DNA from: Akkermansiaceae bacterium UBA1518
Lineage (GTDB): Bacteria > Verrucomicrobiota > Verrucomicrobiia > Verrucomicrobiales > Akkermansiaceae
DNA: 6,817 nucleotides
Assembly (NCBI GenBank): GCA_002323895.1
Contig: DCQM01000065.1
Location: 514-7,330 of the forward strand
Direction: 5' to 3'
The notes beneath the pieces were generated by a model, which saw only the letters and a program-made list of their open reading frames with translations, was not told the origin of the DNA and made no database searches. Positions 1 through 6,239 of this stretch are shown here, one piece after another. Every line of letters begins with the position of its first letter. Position 1 is the stretch's first letter. Made by a program: the position numbers and the translations under genes.

Positions 1-897
1 CTTAAGAAGCTGCAAACCCAAGTGCAAAAAGTCGTTCTTGAGAAAACGGAAACAACGGTCTCGCTTGTTTCTCCAACAATTGGAGCTTCCGGAAGCGGTG
101 TGATTGTCTCTAGTGATGGGTTGATTCTCACGGCAGCCCACGTGATCGAGCGTAGCAAAGAAATGACAGTGATTTTTCCTGACGGACGCCAAGAAAGAGC
201 CAGAGTGTTAGGGGCTAATTTCACACGTGATGCGGCGATGGCTAAGTTAATTGGCCCAGGGCCATGGCCTTTTGCTGAGGTTGGAGAGTCCAAATCACTT
301 GAAGTCGGCGATTTTGTTGTAGCGATGGGGCATCCTAAGGGATATGACCCTACTCGACGACCTCCGGTCCGATTCGGAAGGGTGATGAATAAAGGTAACC
401 TAGGCTTTGTGACAACTGATTGTACTTTGATCGGGGGTGATAGTGGTGGTCCGCTTTTCGACCTAGAGGGACGTGTCGTGGGAATTCATTCACATATTGC
501 CCCGGATCGAAGGGTTAACAACCATGCTGGTCTTTCGGGTTTTAAGCGTTCATGGGACAACATGGTCGCTGGAAAGTTATGGGGCGTCCTGGGTGGTGAT
601 CGAAGGGATCCTAACCGACCTGTGCTAGGACTCAATTTACGCAAGACCGATTTGGGTCTTGTTGTGGATGAGGTTCCCCGGAGCGGGCCAGCATTCTCTG
701 CGGGATTCCTCACAGGAGACTTGGTGATTTCGATCAATGGAGAATCCACTAGTGAGGTTCAAAAACTTTCAGAGATTTTCGTGGATCTTCTTCCTGGTGA
801 GGAGATAGAGGTGAATTTTAGTCGTGGAGGCTCCAAACTCACGAAAACAATCAAACTTGCCCGTCTTGGTGATATTTACCTCAACGAACGTCGATAG
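1..897 (+). CDS. HtrA/Deg-like S1C serine protease with C-terminal PDZ domain (5' partial)
   Basis: Trypsin-fold serine endopeptidase of the DegP/HtrA group, expected to act on misfolded or specific proteins in the periplasm. The frame is open to the left edge, so the true start and any signal peptide lie upstream. The GTG at 22 is only the first start-like codon visible and is probably internal. Counting from that GTG, the catalytic triad is complete: His40 in TAAHV, Asp70 in TRDAAMAKL and Ser141 in GGDSGGPLFDLEG. The glycine-rich GASGSGVIVS strand precedes the His. A PDZ domain covers about residues 200-283 (VLGLNLR carboxylate-binding region, then SAGFLTGDLVISINGE). Only one PDZ is present, as in DegS-type proteins. 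The stop TAG abuts the ATG of the next HtrA-like gene, so the two are probably cotranscribed and translationally coupled. Family and active residues are certain; substrate and localisation are inferred. Confidence 0.93.
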   Translation, partial: LKKLQTQVQKVVLEKTETTVSLVSPTIGASGSGVIVSSDGLILTAAHVIERSKEMTVIFPDGRQERARVLGANFTRDAAMAKLIGPGPWPFAEVGESKSLEVGDFVVAMGHPKGYDPTRRPPVRFGRVMNKGNLGFVTTDCTLIGGDSGGPLFDLEGRVVGIHSHIAPDRRVNNHAGLSGFKRSWDNMVAGKLWGVLGGDRRDPNRPVLGLNLRKTDLGLVVDEVPRSGPAFSAGFLTGDLVISINGESTSEVQKLSEIFVDLLPGEEIEVNFSRGGSKLTKTIKLARLGDIYLNERR

Positions 898-2028
898 ATG
901 ATTATGAAGGTTATTCTGTTTTTAAGTTTTCTGACTACCTCAAGCCTCATTGCTCAATTGGGGCTTTCGAAGGCTCAGGAAGTAACTGATGCACAAGCAC
1001 GGCAGATTTTTGTGGCGCTTCGTGCTGCGGGCACCAGTGCTAAAGACGTAGTTTATCCAATTTATTCAGATGGAAAACGCATCTCATATGGAATTTCTAT
1101 AGGAGGGGGGAAATTACTGGCGAAGGCCAGTGAGCTCATACAAAAGCGTGGATTGTATACCGCAAATCGTGAGCAGACTGCTTTGAATGCCGTGATCTCA
1201 GGTGTTTATACTGATCATGATCTTGCCGTGTTAGAGGTGCCGGGACTAAAAGCACCGACTGTTGAATGGGCGGATGCTGGGAATCTCTCAGAAGGTACTT
1301 TCCTTTCAGCCATTCGTCCCGATGGCGAAGCACAGGCAATGGGGGTTCTTAGTGTGCGCGAGCGTAGCCTCAAGTCGACCGATCAGGGATTTCTAGGCAT
1401 TGAAATGGATACGCTTGAGGCTGGCAAAGGAGTAAGGGTGAAGAATGTGGTCGAAGGTTCCGCTGCGGATGAGGTAGGAATTCGTCAGAGCGACATCATC
1501 GTAAAAATCGCGGGGCAGGAGGTAAAAGGGTTCTATGAGTTATCGACAAAACTAAGGCGATTGAAGAATGGAGAACAGCCTGAGATTGAGTTACTGAGGA
1601 ATGAAGAAATCCTCCAAGTAAGGCCGATCTTGAAAGGGCGTAAAATTCGTGAAGGCGTTTCTCGACGACTTGAAAAAATGGATCAGATGAGCGGTGGGCA
1701 AAGTCGCGTTCGGGGTGGTTTTGGGAATGTGATCCAATCAGATATGGAGCTTGAGGTCGAGGATGCAGGGCTTCCGATCGTGGATTTAGACGGGAGAATT
1801 ATCGGGATGGTGATCGCGCGTGCCGGGCGTATTAGCACCCTGATTTTGCCGGGTGACGATATCATAAATACGCTCAAAAATCCTCCTGCGCCGTTTGCAC
1901 GCGAGGAGGATAAAATGCCTCTTGATCAACAGGTTCAGCAAGGTGTTCGCCGTGATCGGGTGCGCCGTGAATTAGGGTTGATGCGTCGAATGATGGAGAA
2001 TCTTCAGCGCGAGTTGGAGCGTGACTAA
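898..2028 (+). CDS. Secreted HtrA-like pseudoprotease with an apparently nested PDZ domain
   Basis: A 376-residue HtrA-related protein that has lost its active site. An N-terminal hydrophobic segment (MKVILFLSFL, to about residue 27) looks like a signal peptide. The first beta-barrel follows (about 50-120): the catalytic His position in the GISIGGGKLLAKASEL strand is Ser78, while Asp108 in YTDHDLAVLEV is kept. WADAGNLSEGTFLSAI and GVLSVRERS match the HtrA strands that lead into barrel two. A PDZ domain then intervenes (about 163-246; FLGIEM, then EVGIRQSDIIVKIAGQEV), before barrel two resumes at NVIQSD. There DAGLPIVDLDGRIIG replaces NSGGPLVNLDG, putting Ala290 at the nucleophile position. 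The tail (about 345-376) is charged and probably helical. The ATG directly follows the upstream stop; ATG at 904 is an equally good start. Likely role: non-proteolytic partner, chaperone or peptide-binding scaffold for the upstream active protease (inference). Confidence 0.85.
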   Translation: MIMKVILFLSFLTTSSLIAQLGLSKAQEVTDAQARQIFVALRAAGTSAKDVVYPIYSDGKRISYGISIGGGKLLAKASELIQKRGLYTANREQTALNAVISGVYTDHDLAVLEVPGLKAPTVEWADAGNLSEGTFLSAIRPDGEAQAMGVLSVRERSLKSTDQGFLGIEMDTLEAGKGVRVKNVVEGSAADEVGIRQSDIIVKIAGQEVKGFYELSTKLRRLKNGEQPEIELLRNEEILQVRPILKGRKIREGVSRRLEKMDQMSGGQSRVRGGFGNVIQSDMELEVEDAGLPIVDLDGRIIGMVIARAGRISTLILPGDDIINTLKNPPAPFAREEDKMPLDQQVQQGVRRDRVRRELGLMRRMMENLQRELERD

Positions 2029-2031
2029 TGG

Positions 2032-3378
2032 CTATTTTTCTTCGAATTGGCTTCGCCAGAAATCCAAACGGTCCTTGATCCGCTTCTCCATCCCGTTGAT
2101 CGTTGGCTCGTAATAGGTGCGACCTTCCGGAAGGTAAGCTTGGGGAGTGAAGTTGCCTTCGTAGTCGTGTGAGTAGAGATAATGCATGGCTGCTTTATCG
2201 GCACCTGATTCTTCAGAGAGTTGCTTTCGAAAGCGAGTGCGAAGGTGCTCTGGGACTTTTAGTGTCATTCCTTTTTCGATGTCGGCTTGGGCGGCTCCAA
2301 GAGCTTTGTAAGCTGAGTTCGACTTAGGTGCGGTGGCGAGGTGGACGGTAGCGTGTGCTAGAGGAATACGTCCTTCTGGCATACCCACAAACTCCAAGGC
2401 CTGTTGGGCGGATATTGCGAGTTGTAGGGCAGAAGAGTCTGCTAGGCCAATGTCCTCGGAGGCCGAGATCACGAGTCGGCGAGCGATAAAGCGGGGGTCT
2501 TCGCCGGCATGGAGCATTTTGGAGAGCCAGTAAAGGGCGGCATCGGGATCAGAGCCGCGGATTGATTTGATGAAGGCTGAGATTGTATCGTAATGTTGGT
2601 CTCCGTCTGAATCGTAAAGAACGGCTTTTTGTTGAATAGATTCCTCGGCGATTGCGAGGTCGATAATGATGGTCCCATTGTCAGGAGGGGTAGTGAGAAC
2701 CGCAAGCTCAAGAGCGGTGAGTGCTTTGCGGGCATCACCGTCAGCCTTTTCGGCGAGGTGGCGGAGGGCATCAGAGTGGGCTTCGATTTTCATCTTACCA
2801 AAGCCTCTTTCTTCGTCATTAAGTGCGCGCTCGAGGAGGGGAACGAGGTGGTCTGTTGCAACGGGTTCGAGTTGGAAGATCTGGGATCGGGAGACTAAAG
2901 GAGAGTTGACGTAAAAGTAGGGGTTGTGGGTTGTTGCGCCGATGAAGCGCACGGTTCCGCGCTCGAGGTGTGGAAGAAGAGAGTCTTGCTGCGCTTTATT
3001 AAAACGATGGATTTCGTCGATAAATAAGACGGTTGTTTGATCCCGGAGCGTTTGGTAGGTGCGGGCGGCTTCGATCTTGGCTCGAATCTCAGCGACGTTG
3101 GATTCGACACCATTAAGCGATTCAAATCGCGATCCGGTAGATCTGGCGATGACACTGGCTAGAGTGGTTTTGCCAGTGCCCGGAGGGCCATAAAATATGA
3201 GGGACGTGAAGCGATCAGCCTCGATGGCACGGCGGAGGAGTTTCCCTTCGGCTAAAATGTGTTTTTGACCGGCGATCTCAGAAAGCGAGTGCGGCCGCAT
3301 ACGCGCCGCAAGGGGTTCGCTGGAATGGGACTCCATCCCGTTCGATGCCGAGTCTTCGGGTGTAAACAGAGAATCCAT
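2032..3378 (-). CDS. rarA: Replication-associated recombination protein A (RarA/MgsA), AAA+ ATPase
   Basis: Cytoplasmic clamp-loader-like AAA+ ATPase that acts at stalled replication forks and single-strand/duplex junctions; it is related to eukaryotic WRNIP1/Mgs1. At 448 residues it has the usual family length. Visible landmarks: the N-terminal LAARMRP and EIAGQKH motifs, Walker A GPPGTGKT (64-71), Walker B VLFIDEIHRF (117-126), sensor 1 GATTHNP (147-153), the arginine-finger region LVSRSQIF (Arg164) and sensor 2 GDARKAL (214-220). The MgsA C-terminal tetramerisation domain follows (HYDTISAFIKSIRGSDPDAA, ARRLVISASEDIGLA, HLATAPKSNSAYKAL). The ATG at 3378 has no Shine-Dalgarno sequence. Met15 is a possible alternative start, because the first 20 or so residues are outside the conserved fold. 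The gene stands alone on this strand and converges on the pseudoprotease gene with a 3-nt gap, which leaves no room for a terminator. Its promoter should lie in the roughly 95 bp between it and the FKBP remnant. Confidence 0.97.
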   Translation of the reverse strand: MDSLFTPEDSASNGMESHSSEPLAARMRPHSLSEIAGQKHILAEGKLLRRAIEADRFTSLIFYGPPGTGKTTLASVIARSTGSRFESLNGVESNVAEIRAKIEAARTYQTLRDQTTVLFIDEIHRFNKAQQDSLLPHLERGTVRFIGATTHNPYFYVNSPLVSRSQIFQLEPVATDHLVPLLERALNDEERGFGKMKIEAHSDALRHLAEKADGDARKALTALELAVLTTPPDNGTIIIDLAIAEESIQQKAVLYDSDGDQHYDTISAFIKSIRGSDPDAALYWLSKMLHAGEDPRFIARRLVISASEDIGLADSSALQLAISAQQALEFVGMPEGRIPLAHATVHLATAPKSNSAYKALGAAQADIEKGMTLKVPEHLRTRFRKQLSEESGADKAAMHYLYSHDYEGNFTPQAYLPEGRTYYEPTINGMEKRIKDRLDFWRSQFEEK

Positions 3379-3473
3379 ACCGGGGTTTTAGGCTGGAGAG
3401 AGGAGGGAGGCCACGGAAAATTTAAGGTTAACGATCTTCGTTGCTATTGAAAATAGAGGCCACTAGACCTTTA
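3379..3473. other. Intergenic region between divergent rarA and the FKBP remnant
   Basis: About 95 bp that must hold the rarA promoter, and perhaps the promoter that once served the FKBP gene and now purEK. It contains an AT-rich core (around 3417-3432) and a small perfect inverted repeat CTATT-GAA-AATAG at 3444-3456. No convincing -35/-10 pair and no recognisable operator could be picked out on either strand by eye. Confidence 0.4.
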
Positions 3474-3768
3474 CGGATTAAGGTGATAGTCCGAGGCTGG
3501 TCTCTAAAGTAAGAGTGCATTATTTAGGCACTCTTGCTGATGGAACGGTTTTTGACAACTCGCGGGAGAGGGGGCAACCCACAGTTTTTGCTCTTAATCA
3601 GGTGATTAAGGGGTAGACGGAGAGATTTCAGCTTGTGAAGCCGGGTGCGGTGTATCGTTTTTTTATTACGTCTGATCTTGGTTATGGAGATTCTGGGGTT
3701 GGAGGTGTCATTCCGCCCGGGCGACCCTGACTTTCGAGATCGAATTGATTTCGATCGAGAAACCATGA
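3474..3768 (+). pseudogene. Decayed FKBP-type peptidyl-prolyl cis-trans isomerase
   Basis: Stitched together from different reading frames, this stretch encodes most of an FKBP domain, which catalyses cis-trans isomerisation of prolyl bonds. From 3500 the frame reads VSKVRVHYLGTLADGTVFDN, then ERGQPTVFALNQVIKG. A TAG at 3614-3616 sits exactly where FKBPs have the active-site Trp (VI-x-G-W-TE), a one-base change from TGG. The same frame continues FQLVKPGAVYRFFITSDLGYG and GVGGVIPP to about 3718. Loss of one G near 3719-3721 then moves the last strand, ATLTFEIELISIEKP, into another frame, ending at TGA 3766-3768. Upstream, LRIKVIVRG (about 3474-3497) in a third frame resembles the FKBP lead-in strand, suggesting a further indel; stops TGA and TAG also lie at 3484-3489. 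Other FKBP-pocket residues (Tyr, Phe-Asp, Phe, Val-Ile, Tyr, Phe) are still visible, so decay looks recent. The exact 5' end and any signal peptide cannot be placed. Confidence 0.88.
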
Positions 3769-3807
3769 GCCTTGCCAAGGCCAGCTAGTCCGTTAGATAC
3801 TCTTTTT

Positions 3808-4311
3808 GTGAGCGAGACAGAGCAGCCTTTGGTGGGTGTGGTCATGGGAAGTGATTCCGATTGGCCAACCATGGAAAAAGCCGTCGAGGTTTTGGAGCAA
3901 TTTGGGGTCCCCTACGAAGCCCGAGTGGTGAGTGCGCACCGCACTCCGGAGTTGTTAGTGGAATATTCTAAATCGGCTCAAGAACGTGGTTTAAAAGTGA
4001 TTATTGCAGGAGCTGGTGGATCAGCACACCTTCCTGGGATGGTGGCTTCGATGACCATTCTTCCGGTGCTTGGTGTTCCCGTGAAGTCGCGGGCGCTAAG
4101 TGGAATGGATTCCCTCCTTTCCATCGTGCAGATGCCGAAGGGAATTCCGGTGGCGACTTTCGCGATTGGCGATGCCGGAGCGGGTAATGCCGGACTGTCG
4201 GCCGTTTCGATTTTAGCGACTAACGATCAGGACTTGGCTTGTAAACTCCAGGAATTTAGGGACGACCAACGGGACACGGTGCTTGAAAAAGTTTTGCCAC
4301 CTCAATCCTAA
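3808..4311 (+). CDS. purE: N5-carboxyaminoimidazole ribonucleotide mutase (PurE, class I)
   Basis: Cytoplasmic purine biosynthesis enzyme that rearranges N5-CAIR to CAIR, using the product of PurK, which is encoded immediately downstream. Class I signatures are present: GSDSDWPTM near the N-terminus, SAHRTPE with the catalytic His, AGAGGSAHLPGM, then GVPVKSRALSGMDSLLSIVQMPKGIPVAT and NAGLSAVSILA. The frame is open back to a TTG at 3772 (179 residues). I prefer GTG at 3808, which gives VSETEQPLVGVVMGSDSD and 167 residues, close to normal PurE length; the extra 12 residues would come from sequence abutting a pseudogene. Neither start has a clear ribosome binding site. An ATG at 3765 lies in another frame and stops after seven codons. 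The stop TAA overlaps the purK ATG by one base (TAATG), typical of translational coupling. Identity is secure; only the start is uncertain. Confidence 0.96.
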   Translation: MSETEQPLVGVVMGSDSDWPTMEKAVEVLEQFGVPYEARVVSAHRTPELLVEYSKSAQERGLKVIIAGAGGSAHLPGMVASMTILPVLGVPVKSRALSGMDSLLSIVQMPKGIPVATFAIGDAGAGNAGLSAVSILATNDQDLACKLQEFRDDQRDTVLEKVLPPQS

Positions 4312-5420
4312 TGATGACGCTAGGAATTTTAGGGGGAGGGCAGCTTGCCCGAATGTTGTGCCTCGATGCGAGGCGAATGGGGGTGAGAACGGTAGTTTGG
4401 AGTGGGACGCCGATTGCAGAGCCAACGGAGGGCGTGGCTGACCTACTTTTGAAGCGTAATTTTGAGGATGTTAAAGCGCTCGAGGAATTTTGCAGCCAAG
4501 TTGATGTGGCAACGGTGGAGTTTGAAAATATTCCGCTGGAAACTTTAAGGGCTGTCGAGCAGGCGGTTGGACTTTATCCTTCCGCTGAAAGTATTGGAGT
4601 TAGCCAGCACCGTTCACGTGAGAAGACCTTTTTCCGGGAGCACGGGATTCCTTGTGCGCCCTTCATATTAGTGAATTCTCTCGCTGAACTTAAAGCAGCA
4701 CATGAGGAGATTGGGCCGGACACAGTTTTGAAGACGGCGGCCTTTGGCTATGATGGCAAGGGGCAGGTAAAAATCAGCTCAGAAGACGATTTAGAAGCAG
4801 CCTGGGACTCGGTGGAAAGTGAACCTTCGGTTCTGGAGGGGTTTGTTGATTTCCAGTGCGAGGTTTCGGTTTTGGTGGCCCGTGATCAGGGTGGTTCATG
4901 TTTGGCGTTTCCGGTAGCGGAGAATGAACATCGAAACCATATCCTTGATCTTACGATTGTCCCAGCACGGGTTTCGGCAGAGACCTTGGCGGAGGCTGAA
5001 TCGACCGCGATTTGTTTGGCTGAGGAGTTGGACTATCGAGGGCTTCTTGCGGTTGAGTTTTTTGTCGAGAAATCGGGTCGCGTAGTGGTGAATGAGATGG
5101 CGCCGCGTCCGCACAATTCAGGGCACTTTACCATGAATGGTTGTGTGACTTCACAGTTTGAGCAGCAATTAAGATCTGTTTGTGGGCTTCCGCTTGGCTC
5201 AACTGAATTGTTGAGCGATACCGTCATGGTGAATTTGCTCAGCGATATGTGGAATCCAGATTTAAAGACCAGCGAAATCTCTGCGACCGAAGGTGCGAAG
5301 TTGCATCTTTATGGTAAAAGCAGCCTTGGTGAACGGCGTAAGCTTGGGCACGTTAATGTGGTGGGTGGTCATGATGTTGAAGCGCGAGCTCGCCATCTGA
5401 AGGAAAAGCTTTTAAGCTAA
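4311..5420 (+). CDS. purK: N5-carboxyaminoimidazole ribonucleotide synthase (PurK, ATP-grasp)
   Basis: Converts AIR, ATP and bicarbonate to N5-CAIR, the substrate of PurE. At 369 residues it has the usual PurK length. Domains in order: N-terminal Rossmann-like preATP-grasp (GILGGGQLARML, residues 5-16; VEFENIP, 69-75), ATP-grasp (KTFFREHGIPCAPF around 105-118; KTAAFGYDGKGQ, 141-152; ENEHRNHILDLTIVPA, 204-219; FFVEKSGRVVVNEMAPRPHN with metal and phosphate ligands, about 250-269; SGHFTMNG, 270-277), and a C-terminal domain (LHLYGK, then RRKLGHVNV). All main catalytic motifs look intact. The first ATG overlaps the purE stop; a second ATG follows at once (4314), so the start is uncertain by one codon. 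Together with purE it defines the two-step bacterial N5-CAIR route rather than the single-enzyme class II route. Confidence 0.97.
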   Translation: MMTLGILGGGQLARMLCLDARRMGVRTVVWSGTPIAEPTEGVADLLLKRNFEDVKALEEFCSQVDVATVEFENIPLETLRAVEQAVGLYPSAESIGVSQHRSREKTFFREHGIPCAPFILVNSLAELKAAHEEIGPDTVLKTAAFGYDGKGQVKISSEDDLEAAWDSVESEPSVLEGFVDFQCEVSVLVARDQGGSCLAFPVAENEHRNHILDLTIVPARVSAETLAEAESTAICLAEELDYRGLLAVEFFVEKSGRVVVNEMAPRPHNSGHFTMNGCVTSQFEQQLRSVCGLPLGSTELLSDTVMVNLLSDMWNPDLKTSEISATEGAKLHLYGKSSLGERRKLGHVNVVGGHDVEARARHLKEKLLS

Positions 5421-5426
5421 AAGCAA

Positions 5427-6239
5427 ATGAAAATATTCTTCTTGTTCTTATTCATGTTTCTTCCGGTGACGGGTGGGGTCAAAGTGGTGACTTATAATGT
5501 TCGTCAGGATACGGGTGGCGATCGGGGTGAGCGAGATTGGAAGAGGCGCTCGCCGCGCGTTGTGGAGTTCCTCAAAAAAGGAAGCTTCTCAATTATCGGA
5601 CTTCAAGAAGCGAAGCATAACCAGGTTGAAGATGTCAAAAGGGGGCTCTCTAAATTCGTCCAGATCGGAGTTGGCCGGGATGATGGAAGGAAGCGTGGGG
5701 AGTATTCTCCAATCTTTTTTGACCCTGAAATATGGAAGGCCGATATGGCAGAGCAGGGGACGTTTTGGCTTTCAGACACGCCAAAAAAGCCCGGGAGTAT
5801 GACTTGGGGGAATCGTGTCACGCGGATTTGCTCTTGGGTGCGGTTGATCAGAAAAAAGGGGAAATCACTTTACGTCTATAACACACACTGGGACCACCAA
5901 AGCCAACCGTCACGCGAGAAGGCAGCAGAGTTAATCTTGAAGCGAATTTCGGAACGAAAGCATCCCAGTGATCCAGTGATATTAATGGGGGATTTCAATG
6001 CGACCACCGCGAACCCAGCGATCAAGACTCTTATTAAGTCGGGCGCTTTGGTTGATCATGGCGGGGAAAGGCAGAAGCAGACCTTTAATTTTTGGAAGCC
6101 TGGTTTGAATGAAGGCCTGCGAATCGATCACATCTTCACGACCCCTTTGATTAAAAAAGCAAAGATTGAAGTTCCGGCCGCTAGCGATCCGGTAGCCTCG
6201 GATCACAATCCGGTGATTTTGACCTTCGACGGGATCTAG
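5427..6239 (+). CDS. Secreted endonuclease/exonuclease/phosphatase (EEP) family hydrolase
   Basis: A 270-residue metal-dependent phosphodiesterase/phosphatase of the DNase I-like EEP superfamily. The very hydrophobic N-terminus MKIFFLFLFMFLPVTGG looks like a short signal peptide, so the product probably leaves the cytoplasm. The catalytic set is complete: Asn24 in TYNVR, Glu61 in GLQEAK, His154 in YNTHWDH, Asp189 and Asn191 in MGDFNATT, Asp234 in RIDHIF and the terminal Asp259-His260 in SDHNPV. This layout resembles the secreted EEP proteins that hydrolyse phosphodiesters or sugar/lipid phosphates more than a dedicated DNA-repair AP endonuclease, but the substrate cannot be read from the sequence. 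It starts six bases after purK, with an A-rich leader (TAAAAGCAAATG) and no Shine-Dalgarno sequence, so it is probably cotranscribed with purEK. No functional link to purine synthesis is evident; phosphate or nucleotide scavenging is a possibility only. Confidence 0.92.
   Translation: MKIFFLFLFMFLPVTGGVKVVTYNVRQDTGGDRGERDWKRRSPRVVEFLKKGSFSIIGLQEAKHNQVEDVKRGLSKFVQIGVGRDDGRKRGEYSPIFFDPEIWKADMAEQGTFWLSDTPKKPGSMTWGNRVTRICSWVRLIRKKGKSLYVYNTHWDHQSQPSREKAAELILKRISERKHPSDPVILMGDFNATTANPAIKTLIKSGALVDHGGERQKQTFNFWKPGLNEGLRIDHIFTTPLIKKAKIEVPAASDPVASDHNPVILTFDGI
6236..6239. other. CTAG palindrome supplying stop codons to two convergent genes
   Basis: The four bases CTAG read as TAG on the plus strand (6237-6239, end of the EEP gene) and as TAG on the minus strand (6238-6236, end of the C39-like gene). 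The genes therefore overlap tail to tail by four bases, inside the longer palindrome ATCTAGAT (6234-6241). There is no space for an intrinsic terminator between them. Confidence 0.9.

Noticed and set aside
400..520. Possible inactivation of the first protease because its nucleophile loop (TTDCTLIGGDSGGPL) differs from HtrA QTDAAINPGNSGGPL
   Set aside because: GDSGGP is the standard serine protease nucleophile motif, and His40 and Asp70 are in place, so the enzyme should be active.
2629..2914. Two overlapping plus-strand open frames (89 and 82 residues) within rarA
   Set aside because: They lie wholly opposite the conserved AAA+ region of rarA, have no recognisable motifs and are explained by low stop density opposite a real gene.
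2926..2946. RarA sensor 1 reads GATTHNP instead of the GATTENP of E. coli
   Set aside because: This is a tolerated family variation; the polar Asn of sensor 1 and all other ATPase motifs are intact, so no altered activity is implied.
3444..3456. Inverted repeat CTATT-GAA-AATAG upstream of the FKBP remnant as an operator or terminator
   Set aside because: Five-base arms of AT-rich sequence are expected by chance and no T-run follows; there is no support for a regulatory site.
3524..3778. 84-residue open frame on the minus strand between rarA and purE
   Set aside because: It is the antisense shadow of the FKBP remnant; its composition is basic and low in complexity, and the plus strand carries clear FKBP homology.
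5497..5802. 101-residue plus-strand open frame overlapping the EEP gene
   Set aside because: The EEP frame contains all superfamily catalytic motifs over the same bases; the alternative frame has no domain-like features.
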